This document shows positions 21,382-31,146 of a DNA stretch of 64,000 nucleotides, piece after piece. Below the pieces are notes generated by a model that searched no databases, was not told where the DNA came from, and saw nothing but the letters and a program-made list of their open reading frames with translations. Position numbers and translations under genes: made by a program. Positions within the stretch are counted from its first letter, which is position 1. Each line of letters starts with the position of its first letter. Source of the stretch: an uncultured Lachnospiraceae bacterium (GTDB taxonomy: Bacteria; Bacillota; Clostridia; Lachnospirales; Lachnospiraceae); assembly GCA_904395885.1 (NCBI GenBank), contig CAJFOF010000001.1, forward strand, positions 25,765-89,764, written 5' to 3'.

Positions 21382-22143
21382 CTAGATTTTGCCTAAAAAT
21401 CCCAACATTTTTGACACTTCTTTTGCCTTTTCCCGGACAATGCGGCCAAGGGTCTCATAATCCTCCGAAGGCTTGTACAGACTGGACACACTGATAGCTC
21501 CCAGAACGGCGCCGTCCCGCCCAAATACAGGGGCTCCGGCGCATTCCATGTGATCTTCTATCTCCCGTGCATCCAACGCGTATCCTTTTTTCCGAACCTG
21601 TTCCAGCTCTTTTCTCAGAGCAGCCTTGGTAGTGATTGTCTGTTCTGTCTTTTTGGTCAATGTAATCCGTTCCAGCAGATCTTCTCTGACTGTCTCATCG
21701 GTAAAGGCCAAAATTGCTTTTCCCAGAGAAGTACAGTAAATCGGGTTTTTTGTGCCAACTGTTGCTGTTGTTATAATTGGGTTTTCCGGCTCAAATTTAC
21801 ACAGATAAACGATTTCATCATCGGAACGCACGCCAAAAAACACGGTCTTTCCTACACTGTGAGAAAAATCTTTCAGCACCGGTTCCACTGTCCGTACGAC
21901 GTCCAAGTTATTTGTATAGCTGACTCCGATCCGATAAGCTGCAAGGCCGATGGTATAATGCTGCTTCTGCCCACGGGTAATGTTGACCATTCCGGTTTCT
22001 GCCAGAGTCGTCACAATATCGTAAGCACTGGTTTTGGGAAGTTCCAGTTCTTCGCAGATTTCATCAAGGGTAATTCCGTCCGGCCTTTTTGATACCAGTT
22101 TCAGAATCTGTATTGTCCTCAGTGTCGTCCGGTTGAGTTTCAT
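21382..22143 (-). CDS. IclR family transcriptional regulator (KdgR-like)
   Basis: RTIQILKLVSKRPDGITLDEICEELELPKTSAYDIVTTLAETGMV; IclR effector domain; within hexuronate cluster. Confidence 0.9.
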   Translation of the reverse strand: MKLNRTTLRTIQILKLVSKRPDGITLDEICEELELPKTSAYDIVTTLAETGMVNITRGQKQHYTIGLAAYRIGVSYTNNLDVVRTVEPVLKDFSHSVGKTVFFGVRSDDEIVYLCKFEPENPIITTATVGTKNPIYCTSLGKAILAFTDETVREDLLERITLTKKTEQTITTKAALRKELEQVRKKGYALDAREIEDHMECAGAPVFGRDGAVLGAISVSSLYKPSEDYETLGRIVREKAKEVSKMLGFLGKI

Positions 22144-22244
22144 TGTGTACGCCCTCCCATACTGTATATCCGCTTATGCGAATTGTGTTCGTATATTCGA
22201 TATTATATCCAAGAACGCCTGGAAATTCAACTGGTTTTTTCGTT

Positions 22245-23726
22245 TTAGAGAGTCACGCCCTGTTTAAAGATTGCCATATCGTGGAATCCGGCTTCTTCTG
22301 CCTTCACTTTCCTTCCGGAAGCAACTTCCAGCACATATTCAAACAGCTTCTGAGCCAGTTCTTCTTTCGTCATGTCCTCCACCATACGGCCGGCATTGAA
22401 ATCGATCCAATTTTCCTTATGGCCGGCCAGCTTGGAATTGCTGGATATCTTCACAGTCGGCACCGGGGAAGCAAACGGTGTGCCTCTGCCCGTGGTGAAG
22501 AGGACGATCTGAGCCCCGGACATCGCCAGGGCCGTCGCTGCAACCAGATCGTTTCCTGGCGCCGACAGAAGGTTCAGTCCTTTTGTCTTCACCTGCTCTC
22601 CGTAAGCCAGAACTCCCTTTACAGGAGCGCTCCCTGATTTCTGAGTGCAGCCCAGGGACTTGTCCTCCAGGGTAGAGATTCCGCCTTTTTTATTGCCCGG
22701 TGACGGGTTCTCGTAGATAGTCTGGTTATGGCTGGTGAAGTAATTCTTAAAATCGTTAATCAGATGAACCGTCTTGTCAAACAGTTCCGGCGTTTCACAG
22801 CGGTTCATCAGCAGAGTTTCCGCACCGAACATCTCCGGAACCTCCGTCAAAATTGTAGTGCCGCCTTTGGAGATCAGAATGTCGGAGAAAGCTCCCACTG
22901 TTGGATTAGCAGTAATTCCAGACAGTCCGTCAGAACCTCCGCATTTCATGCCGATGATCAGCTCGCTGGCATCGATCTTCTCCCTGGAGAAAGCGCCGGC
23001 ATAGGCCGCCAGTTCTTCCAGCAGAGCCATGGCTGCTTCCTGCTCATCTTCCACATCCTGACACTGCAAAAACTTTACTCTCTGTTCGTCATACTCCCCA
23101 ATATAGTCCATCAACACCGGGATATTACTGTTTTCACAGCCAAGCCCGAGGACCAAAACGCCCCCTGCATTGGGATGATGAATCATATCCGCCAGAATCT
23201 TTCTGGTATTTTCCTGGTCATCTCCCATCTGGGAACAGCCGTAAGGATGAGGGAACGCAATGACGTCCTCAATATTTCCGCCTACAAATTTCTGGGCTTT
23301 TTTCTCCAATGCCTTTGCGATGGAATTGACACAGCCCACTGTAGGAACAATCCAGATCTCATTCCGGACTCCCACTTTGCCGTCCGTTCTGCGGTATCCA
23401 TCAAAATATGCGTGTTCCGTTTCCTTTAAATCTGATTTTACAGGTTCGTAAGTATATGAAAGCAGGTCTCCCAAAGCAGTTTTCAGATTGTGGACATGAA
23501 CCCACTGCCCTTTTTCGATATTTTCCTTTGCGTGGCCAATACGGAATCCGTATTTAACAACATCCTCGCCCTTCTGAATGGGCTTTAAGGCAAATTTATG
23601 TCCCTGTGGAATCTCTTCCAGAGTTGTTACTTCTGTATTGCCCACCTGGAGAGTCTCGCCTTTGGCAATCGGACGCAAAGCCACCGCAACATTGTCATTT
23701 TGGTTAATTTTGACAAAATCCTGCAT
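22245..23726 (-). CDS. uxaA: Altronate dehydratase
   Basis: GYRRTDGKVGVRNEIWIVPTVGCVNSIAK, GCEN, KCGGSDGLSGITANPTVG, TTGRGTPFASPVPTVKISSNS. Confidence 0.93.
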   Translation of the reverse strand: MQDFVKINQNDNVAVALRPIAKGETLQVGNTEVTTLEEIPQGHKFALKPIQKGEDVVKYGFRIGHAKENIEKGQWVHVHNLKTALGDLLSYTYEPVKSDLKETEHAYFDGYRRTDGKVGVRNEIWIVPTVGCVNSIAKALEKKAQKFVGGNIEDVIAFPHPYGCSQMGDDQENTRKILADMIHHPNAGGVLVLGLGCENSNIPVLMDYIGEYDEQRVKFLQCQDVEDEQEAAMALLEELAAYAGAFSREKIDASELIIGMKCGGSDGLSGITANPTVGAFSDILISKGGTTILTEVPEMFGAETLLMNRCETPELFDKTVHLINDFKNYFTSHNQTIYENPSPGNKKGGISTLEDKSLGCTQKSGSAPVKGVLAYGEQVKTKGLNLLSAPGNDLVAATALAMSGAQIVLFTTGRGTPFASPVPTVKISSNSKLAGHKENWIDFNAGRMVEDMTKEELAQKLFEYVLEVASGRKVKAEEAGFHDMAIFKQGVTL

Positions 23727-23784
23727 ATCCTTTTTCTCCTCTTAAAATGAAATTAAACCGCAGAAAAACCGCTGTGCTGCGGAA

Positions 23785-23800
23785 TTGTAAGTGCTTACAA
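23785..23800. promoter_or_regulatory. LacI-type operator candidate (uxaA side)
   Basis: TTGTAAG-TG-CTTACAA. Confidence 0.7.
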
Positions 23801-23886
23801 TTATTCTACAAAAAATCAGTGAAAAAGTCAATAATAAATTAAAACCTATTGCAATCTTTGTGAATTATAGGTATAATAAGTACAGG

Positions 23887-23902
23887 TTGTAAGCACTTAC
23901 AG
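23887..23902. promoter_or_regulatory. LacI-type operator candidate (lacI-type regulator/uxaC side)
   Basis: TTGTAAG-CA-CTTACAG, same element in opposite orientation to 23785-23800. Confidence 0.7.
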
Positions 23903-23925
23903 CCGCAAAACTGGGAGGTGCAAGC

Positions 23926-24927
23926 ATGAATATATATGACGTATCAAGGAAGGCAGAAGTTTCTATTGCCACCGTCTCCCGCGTTTTAAACGGAAATCCT
24001 AACGTAAGTGAAAAAACGCGAAACCGTGTTCTGGAAGTAATGAATGAACTGGGGTATACTCCTAATATTTTTGCCAGAGGACTCGGACTGAATACCATGA
24101 AAACCATTGGGATTATGTGCTCTGACTCTTCAGACCTTTATCTGGCCAATGCCATATATTTTCTGGAGAGAGAACTGCGGAACAATGGATACGATTCTAT
24201 TCTCTGCTGTACCGGAGTAGCCTTGGAGACGAAACAAAAGTATTTTGATCTTCTCCGCTCCAAAAGAGTAGATGCTATTATTCTGGCTGGTTCAAAGTTT
24301 ATTGAGATGAAGGCAAAGGACAATTCCTATCTCATCGACGCTGCCAAAGAGCTTCCACTGATGCTGGTCAACGGTTATCTGGACGGACCGAATATTTATT
24401 CCACTCTGTGCGATGATCATGCCGCCACGTACGATGCCGTTTCCAGACTGATCAAGTCCGGAAGAAGGAAAATTCTATACCTTTACACCAGTCACTCATA
24501 CAGTGGGATCAATAAAATGCATGGATATCAGGACGCCCTTGCTGACAATGGCCTTCCGGCTTCCGATGACTATATTCGCCAGTGTCCCAAAGATATTGCC
24601 AAAGCCCAGGCGCTGTGTTCCCGGCTGCATGAAGAAGGACTGGTTTTTGATGCCGTACTGACGTCTGACGATTCCCTGGCTATAGGTGCTGTAAAGTTTG
24701 CCTATGCCTTCCAAATATCCATACCGGAGCAGCTTTCCATAATCGGCTATAACAATTCAATTCTTGCGTCCTGTTCTTATCCGGAACTTACCAGCATTGA
24801 CAGTAAAGTAGAATCTCTGTGCATCACTACTGTCAACACGCTCATGGGAGTTTTCAGCGGAACCAATGTTCCAAGCCGAACCACGATTTCTGCTGATCTC
24901 ATAAAACGAGGTACCACGAATTTTTAA
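23926..24927 (+). CDS. LacI family transcriptional regulator
   Basis: MNIYDVSRKAEVSIATVSRVLNGNPNVSEKTRNRVLEVMNELGYTPN. Confidence 0.95.
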   Translation: MNIYDVSRKAEVSIATVSRVLNGNPNVSEKTRNRVLEVMNELGYTPNIFARGLGLNTMKTIGIMCSDSSDLYLANAIYFLERELRNNGYDSILCCTGVALETKQKYFDLLRSKRVDAIILAGSKFIEMKAKDNSYLIDAAKELPLMLVNGYLDGPNIYSTLCDDHAATYDAVSRLIKSGRRKILYLYTSHSYSGINKMHGYQDALADNGLPASDDYIRQCPKDIAKAQALCSRLHEEGLVFDAVLTSDDSLAIGAVKFAYAFQISIPEQLSIIGYNNSILASCSYPELTSIDSKVESLCITTVNTLMGVFSGTNVPSRTTISADLIKRGTTNF

Positions 24928-24947
24928 AACGAGGAGGAGCAACAACT

Positions 24948-26357
24948 ATGAAACAATTTTTGGACAAAGATTTCCTGCTGTCCACCGACATGGCAAAGAC
25001 CTTGTATCACGACTATGCTGAAATAATGCCTATCGTTGACTATCACTGCCACATCAATCCCCAAGAGATCTATGAAGACCGGAAGTTTGACAACATCACC
25101 CAGGTTTGGCTCGGAGGCGACCATTATAAATGGCGTCAGATGCGCTCCAACGGAGTAGATGAAAAATACATCACCGGTGACGCCTCTGACCGTGAAAAAT
25201 TCCAGAAATGGGCGGAAACTATGCCCAAGCTGATTGGAAATCCCCTGTATCACTGGAGCCATCTGGAGCTTCGCAGATATTTTGGATACGAGGGATATTT
25301 AAACGGCGACACTGCTGAGGAAGTCTGGAATCTATGCAATGATAAGCTGCAGAATGATCCTTCCATGACCGTTCGCGGTCTGATTCGCCATTATAATGTA
25401 AAGTTGATCTGCACTACTGACGATCCGATTGATTCTCTGGAATGGCATGAGAAAATCGCTGCAGATGAAACCTGCAAAGATATCAAGGTTCTGCCGGCCT
25501 GGCGCCCAGACAAGGCCATGAACGTAGAAAAGCCGACCTATGCAGAGTACATTGATTCTCTTTCAAAAGCCAGCGGCATTGAAATCAAGGACTTCTCTTC
25601 CCTGAAAGACGCGTTAAAAGCAAGGATGGCGTACTTTGCAGAAAGAGGCTGCTGCATTTCCGACCACGCACTGGAATACGTCATGTACGCTCCTGCTGAC
25701 GATGCCCAGATTGATGAGATTATAGCAAAAGGCTTAAAAGGCGAGGCTATCTCCAAGGAAGAAGAATTAAAATATAAAACCGCCTTCATGCTTTTTGTCG
25801 CAAAGGAATATAACCGTCTTGGATGGGTTATGCAGCTCCATTACGGATGCAAGCGCGACAATAACGCTCTGATGTTTGAAAAACTTGGCCCTGATACCGG
25901 TTATGACTGCATCAATAACTATGCTCCCAGCGCACAGATGGCTGACTTCTTAAATGCCCTGAGCGCTACCGGCGAGGTTCCCAAGACGATTATTTATTCT
26001 CTGAACCCCAACGACAACGCCGCTATCGGCACTATCCTGGGATGCTTCCAGAGTGCTCCTGCAGGAAGAATTCAGCAGGGTTCCGCATGGTGGTTCAATG
26101 ATCATAAGACCGGCATGACCGATCAGATGATCAGCCTGGCAAATCTGGGCTGCCTGGGCAACTTTATCGGCATGCTTACGGATTCCAGAAGTTTCCTGTC
26201 CTACACGAGACACGAATACTTCAGAAGAATCATGTGTGATTTGATTGGCGGATGGGTTGAAAATGGAGAATATCCAAACGATCAGAAGTCCCTGGAAGAG
26301 ATTGTGAAGGGTATTTCTTACAACAATGCAGTGAAATATTTTGGATTTGATATCTAA
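24948..26357 (+). CDS. uxaC: Glucuronate isomerase
   Basis: VDYHCHINPQEIYEDRKFDNITQVWLGGDHYKWRQMRSNGV, SLNPNDNAAIGTI, MLTDSRSFLSYTRHEYFRRI. Confidence 0.96.
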   Translation: MKQFLDKDFLLSTDMAKTLYHDYAEIMPIVDYHCHINPQEIYEDRKFDNITQVWLGGDHYKWRQMRSNGVDEKYITGDASDREKFQKWAETMPKLIGNPLYHWSHLELRRYFGYEGYLNGDTAEEVWNLCNDKLQNDPSMTVRGLIRHYNVKLICTTDDPIDSLEWHEKIAADETCKDIKVLPAWRPDKAMNVEKPTYAEYIDSLSKASGIEIKDFSSLKDALKARMAYFAERGCCISDHALEYVMYAPADDAQIDEIIAKGLKGEAISKEEELKYKTAFMLFVAKEYNRLGWVMQLHYGCKRDNNALMFEKLGPDTGYDCINNYAPSAQMADFLNALSATGEVPKTIIYSLNPNDNAAIGTILGCFQSAPAGRIQQGSAWWFNDHKTGMTDQMISLANLGCLGNFIGMLTDSRSFLSYTRHEYFRRIMCDLIGGWVENGEYPNDQKSLEEIVKGISYNNAVKYFGFDI

Positions 26358-26385
26358 TTGGCAAAAATCTCTGCCAATCTGGTTT

Positions 26386-26424
26386 GGCGGCGCGGGCTTT
26401 CAGCCGGCGCCGCCTATTATTTTT
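26386..26424. terminator. Hairpin/terminator between convergent uxaC and GH25 gene
   Basis: ggcggcgcgggctttcagccggcgccgcc followed by tattattttt. Confidence 0.65.
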
Positions 26425-27436
26425 AAAGCATAGCTCCATCTGGTCCAAACTGGTAAACGGTTCCGTCAATAGTCAGGCTGGTATTGGCCGCCATAATCCC
26501 GCCATTGTCCGGATTCAAATAATACCAGGTCTCTCCAAGCTGGACCCATCCCACAGCTTTCTGATAGTTCTGGAAGTAATACCAGGAACCGTCAATGAGT
26601 TTCCAGCCGTCAGCCGGAATTATCTGGCTGTAGTCCGTAAATGCCAGTTCCAGACAGACTGATCCTTCAATCCCATTTACCGTGCCGCTGTCAGTACACT
26701 GCCAAATTGTCCGGTTCGGGTAACTATTTATTGTCCCGTAACGGGCGTACCAGATGTCATAGGGAATCTGTGTGGTATCCATCTTATTTACCAGCCAGTC
26801 ATTGTAGCTGAACACGATGGGATGGAACCCTGCATCCTGCACAGTCTTGCAGAAAGCGTTTACAATATCTGTAAGCTGCTGCTTCGTGAGGCCTGCGTCT
26901 GTAATAACCTTTGACTCCACATCCATAGCAATGGGATAAGAAATTTTATAATCTTTTGCAGTACGCACGGCAAACTGGGCTTCTTTCACCGCATCCTCCA
27001 CTGTCAATGCCTGAGAATACAGATACGTCCCCACCTGCAGTCCTGCCGCCGCTGCTTCTTTCATGTTAGTGTCAAAGTAAGGATCCAGATCATCCACATA
27101 CCCCATGCGGATAAACGTAAAGCTCACATCATCCGCCGCCACTGCATTCCAGTCAATGTCCTGCTGGTATTTTGACACGCTGACTCCTCTTGAAATCGCT
27201 CCCTGAATGATATTTCCTTCCGAATCCACATACTGACCGTTTACTTTGGTATACGGTCCCTGGGACTCCGCCGTATATTCCTGGCTCAGTCCATCAGCCA
27301 AAGGCATTCCCACACCCGGCCCGATCTCTGTAGTATCTGCCAGGGATGTAAATGCGGCAGCCCAGCACATAAGGCCCGCCGCTGCGGCAACGACTGCCAG
27401 TCTGCTTTTTCTAATGATTTTTGTATGAATTACCAT
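26423..27436 (-). CDS. Secreted GH25 lysozyme-like hydrolase with C-terminal cell-wall-binding repeats
   Basis: GVSVSKYQQDIDWNAVAADDVSFTFIRMGY, YPIAMDVES, WYARYG; WKLIDGSWYYFQNYQKAVGWVQLGETWYYLNPDNGG. Confidence 0.9.
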   Translation of the reverse strand: MVIHTKIIRKSRLAVVAAAAGLMCWAAAFTSLADTTEIGPGVGMPLADGLSQEYTAESQGPYTKVNGQYVDSEGNIIQGAISRGVSVSKYQQDIDWNAVAADDVSFTFIRMGYVDDLDPYFDTNMKEAAAAGLQVGTYLYSQALTVEDAVKEAQFAVRTAKDYKISYPIAMDVESKVITDAGLTKQQLTDIVNAFCKTVQDAGFHPIVFSYNDWLVNKMDTTQIPYDIWYARYGTINSYPNRTIWQCTDSGTVNGIEGSVCLELAFTDYSQIIPADGWKLIDGSWYYFQNYQKAVGWVQLGETWYYLNPDNGGIMAANTSLTIDGTVYQFGPDGAML

Positions 27437-27647
27437 CTCTTAATTCTATCCTCCTTATTGTCAGCCGGTTTCTACATTTGTCAGATAAGCAATAGAAATT
27501 TGCAGTATCTATCATACCTCAGAGGATTTTCCAGTTCAAGAACTGGAAAAAAATTGTAATCATTTGTAATATTTCTGTAAGGAGTGGCAGACTGCCTCAT
27601 TTGCAGTTCTTTTCCCTCCGATGTCCAAGAAGAATCCTTGGTTTAAC

Positions 27648-27697
27648 ACAAAAAAGACCTTCCTCTGTCTATCAGTGATGATATACAGAAGAAGGTC
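27648..27697 (-). terminator. Intrinsic terminator downstream of yebC / upstream of GH25 gene
   Basis: Minus strand GACCTTCTTCTGTATATCATCACTGATAGACAGAGGAAGGTC-TTTTTTGTG. Confidence 0.85.
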
Positions 27698-27723
27698 ATT
27701 GCACACCCATCATTGAGGGCTTT

Positions 27724-27759
27724 AAAATCTGCCCAGATACCATCACTGGTACAGATTTT
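27724..27759 (-). other. Hairpin with loop complementary to the adjacent terminator loop
   Basis: Minus strand AAAATCTG-TAC-CAGTGATG-GTA-TCTGGG-CAGATTTT; loop AGTGAT pairs with terminator loop ATCACT. Confidence 0.6.
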
Positions 27760-27836
27760 GTACAATTTTCTTATTCTTATTGATTGCTTCATTTCTCACA
27801 AAGCCTTATTTTAAGCCTTTTTCCATGGTTTCTGGC

Positions 27837-28574
27837 TTACCGCTCATCCGTATCCCAGTTGTGGTAAACCGCCTGCACGTCGTCATCCTCGTCTAACAGA
27901 TCCAGAGTGCGGTTCAGCTTCTTGATATCCTCCTCACTGGTCAGCTCTACCCAGGTCTGGGGAATCATGGTCACATCTGCCTGTGCCATGGGAATTCCCG
28001 CGGCCTCTAAAGCCTCTCTCACCTGGCTGAAGTCATCTGGTCCGGTCAGGACCTCATAGCTGTCCTCTTCCTCTGAAAAGTCCTCCGCGCCAGCATCCAG
28101 AGCCATCATCATCAGTTCGTCAGCATCCATGTCGCAGTCTTCTTTTGCAATAATGATCTGTCCCTTTTTATCAAAGAGATAAGATACGCATCCTGGGGTT
28201 CCTACGTTTCCGCCGCCCTTGGTAAATGCGCTTCTGACATTGGCTGCCGTACGGTTCTTGTTATCGGTAAGCGCGTCTACAATGATTGCAACGCCGCTGG
28301 GGCCATATCCTTCATAGGTGATCACTTCATAATTGACGGCATTGGCGTCTCCTGCAGCCTTTTTAATTCCTCTGTCAATGGTATCATTCGGCATATTGTT
28401 GGCTTTTGCCTTCGCGATCACATCGCGCAGCTTGCTGTTATTTGCCGGATCCGGTCCGCCTTCCTTTACGGCAACAGCGATTTCACGGCCAATTACAGTG
28501 AAAATCTTTCCTTTTGCTGCATCGTTCTTTTCTTTCTTATGCTTGATATTTGCGAACTTTGAATGTCCTGACAT
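27837..28574 (-). CDS. yebC: YebC/PmpR family DNA-binding regulatory protein
   Basis: [40 protein letters not shown]. Confidence 0.96.
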   Translation of the reverse strand: MSGHSKFANIKHKKEKNDAAKGKIFTVIGREIAVAVKEGGPDPANNSKLRDVIAKAKANNMPNDTIDRGIKKAAGDANAVNYEVITYEGYGPSGVAIIVDALTDNKNRTAANVRSAFTKGGGNVGTPGCVSYLFDKKGQIIIAKEDCDMDADELMMMALDAGAEDFSEEEDSYEVLTGPDDFSQVREALEAAGIPMAQADVTMIPQTWVELTSEEDIKKLNRTLDLLDEDDDVQAVYHNWDTDER

Positions 28575-28634
28575 AAAATAACAACTCCTTCTTCTCTATC
28601 TTCAGTGTCAACATCTTTTCTATCTTATCACTAT

Positions 28635-29612
28635 TTACTGGCTTTCGCAAGTAGGAACCGAGAAAGAAGACAGAATCTCTGCGGCTATGCCGCGTCCTTC
28701 CTCCTCGCCATCTTTCATCAGAATCTGCACCTGCCAGAAATGCCCGCCGCAGTACAGCGCGTAGCGCTCTTCGTATCCGTATTCTGCATCCTGATCCGTA
28801 TATCTTACCTGAATATGGTAATAGGATGCCTCCGGATCGTTGGCAGAATCCGCCAGACCGGCCTGGAAATCAGTGATTTCAAAGTTGCTGCTGATCCCTG
28901 TATTTAAAATCAGCTCCTCACACGCTTCCTCCGTATCAATGTAGGGGTAGACCTCTTCCGCTTCTTCTCCGCTCATCTGGATTACCATCACCATCCCCCC
29001 GTTTCCGGTAAAGGTACTGATACCGGAGTCCCCGCCTTCAAGCTGTCTCCAGCTTCCATCCGGGAATGTGATACGAAATCCGTTCTGCTGTCCTGTCTGG
29101 TCGAAGGTCCAGGGTTCTCTGGAATATTCATAAGCAGAAGCCACGTCGCTGTAAGGAATAAAGGCTGACCAGACCCCGTCCTGCTTCACAAAAATGGTGT
29201 TGGACTCTCCTTCAGAGCGGGTATAAATCTCCGCCCCCTCTTTGATTCCCATTGCCTCAAAATCCTCCTGAGGTCTGGAATCCGTCTCTGCATCTACGGT
29301 TCCCGTCAGAGAGTAGTCCTGGGGTGTCTCCGCAAACTCTGCATCGTATGCCCAGATGTACAGAGTTCCGCCCACCATGACCATTGCATCCCTCAGGGCC
29401 GGCTGTCCTGCCGTTTCCAAGCTGGTTTCGGTTTCCGTCTCCGCCTCAGTCGTCTCCGGCTGTTCAGAAGAAGTCTCCGCTGCAGTTTCTGCACCAGAAG
29501 AAACCTCCACTTCTCCTCTTTCCCCAAAGAAACAGCCGCTCAGTCCTAGCACTGCCATCCCGCAGACTGCCAGCACACTTCCAATTGCTTTCTTTCTCCA
29601 GTTTTGTCTCAT
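28635..29612 (-). CDS. Hypothetical lipoprotein
   Basis: Lipobox LGLSGCFFG with acidic Ser/Thr/Glu linker; start placed at MRQNWRKKAIGSVLAVC. Confidence 0.75.
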   Translation of the reverse strand: MRQNWRKKAIGSVLAVCGMAVLGLSGCFFGERGEVEVSSGAETAAETSSEQPETTEAETETETSLETAGQPALRDAMVMVGGTLYIWAYDAEFAETPQDYSLTGTVDAETDSRPQEDFEAMGIKEGAEIYTRSEGESNTIFVKQDGVWSAFIPYSDVASAYEYSREPWTFDQTGQQNGFRITFPDGSWRQLEGGDSGISTFTGNGGMVMVIQMSGEEAEEVYPYIDTEEACEELILNTGISSNFEITDFQAGLADSANDPEASYYHIQVRYTDQDAEYGYEERYALYCGGHFWQVQILMKDGEEEGRGIAAEILSSFSVPTCESQ

Positions 29613-31000
29613 CCAATACTCCTTTCCAGTGAAGTTTCCATCTTTTCTGTTCCAAATAAAACTGACAATTTCCTTAGGCAACTATGAAAGGCCGGTACCA
29701 AAAACAAATCTGCACAGATCCAGGCCACAGGACTGCCAATGCAGACCACAGGGTATCCAAATATGGGCACCAGACAGAAGCCAACTACAGACCGGCCTAC
29801 CATCTCACAGACACCGGCCAGAATCGCGAATTTGCTGTACCCCATTCCCTGAATTGAGAACCGCAGCACATTGACCAGCACCAACGGAATAAAGAACAGG
29901 CTGTTTCCCACCAGATACATCCATGACTGATCCAGAATCACCGTTTCCCCTGCATCCACAAATAAAAGCGCAATGGACTTGCCAAAAAAGAACAGAATGA
30001 CAAATGCCGCTAATGAATATACGAATCCAATCATGTTGGCATACCTTGCGCCCACTCTGACCCGATCCAGCTTCCCCGCACCGACATTCTGTCCTGCCCA
30101 TGTCGCCATGGTTCCTCCCAGAGCATCAAAGGGCGTACAGAAAAACATGGATACCCGGCTTCCCGCCGTAACGGCCGCCACAGCCATGGAACCAAGGGAA
30201 TTCACTGCTGCCTGAAGAATCACATTTCCGATTGCGGTAATCGAATATTGAAAGCCCATGGGGAATCCCATTCCACAGAGCACCGCTATTTTCGACCTGT
30301 CGATCCGCCTTTCCTCTCTTGTCATTCTTAAAATCGAATACTTATAGCGCATGAAGACCAGACACAGTGCTCCTGAAACCCCCTGAGAAAATACCGTGGC
30401 GTAAGCCGCTCCCGCCGGCCCCATTTTCAATACAATAATCGTAAATAGATCAAGGCCGATATTTAACAGAGATGCCAGCAAAAGAAAATATACTGGCGTT
30501 TTGCTGTCTCCCAGGGAACGTATGATTCCCGAAGTCATATTGTAGAGAAATGTGGTGGGAATCCCCAGGAAAATAATGAAAATATAGCTGTACGCCTGGT
30601 CAATAATATCGCCTGGAGTCTTCATCCAAATCAGAATATTCATACACAGAGCTGATACCACCGCTGTCAGTATGACAGCTACTGCGATGGAAAGCCAAGC
30701 TGCATTCGCCACAAATCTCCGAAGGCCGGAATAATCTCTTGCCCCGAATTTTTGCGCCACCGGTATTGCAAAACCATTGCACACTCCGATGCAGAACCCA
30801 TTTATCATAAAATTAATAGAAGCTGTGGAGCCAACGGCAGCCAGGGCTGTTACCCCCAGATACTTTCCTACAATAATTGTATCTGCCATGCTGTAGAACT
30901 GTTGAAATAAAAGCCCCAGAAACATCGGAACTGCAAATTCCAGAATAAGCTTCAGAGGACTTCCCTCAGTCATATCTTTCATTTTCTCCTGTGCCATCAC
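29609..31000 (-). CDS. MATE family efflux transporter
   Basis: Twelve-TM MATE pattern; MFLGLLFQQFYSMADTIIVGKYLGVTALAAVGSTASINF. Confidence 0.93.
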   Translation of the reverse strand: MMAQEKMKDMTEGSPLKLILEFAVPMFLGLLFQQFYSMADTIIVGKYLGVTALAAVGSTASINFMINGFCIGVCNGFAIPVAQKFGARDYSGLRRFVANAAWLSIAVAVILTAVVSALCMNILIWMKTPGDIIDQAYSYIFIIFLGIPTTFLYNMTSGIIRSLGDSKTPVYFLLLASLLNIGLDLFTIIVLKMGPAGAAYATVFSQGVSGALCLVFMRYKYSILRMTREERRIDRSKIAVLCGMGFPMGFQYSITAIGNVILQAAVNSLGSMAVAAVTAGSRVSMFFCTPFDALGGTMATWAGQNVGAGKLDRVRVGARYANMIGFVYSLAAFVILFFFGKSIALLFVDAGETVILDQSWMYLVGNSLFFIPLVLVNVLRFSIQGMGYSKFAILAGVCEMVGRSVVGFCLVPIFGYPVVCIGSPVAWICADLFLVPAFHSCLRKLSVLFGTEKMETSLERSIG

Positions 31001-31146
31001 ACGTAATCCTTTCTTCTCCAGTTACTTGCGCCCGTTCCGGCGCGCCTTATTATCATACATCAACTTTGTGATTTTGCAACAGGATTTTTTCCTAAATGAT
31101 ACAAGAAAACGCGCCAAAGACGCGTTCTCTCCAAGTATCTTAAAAC

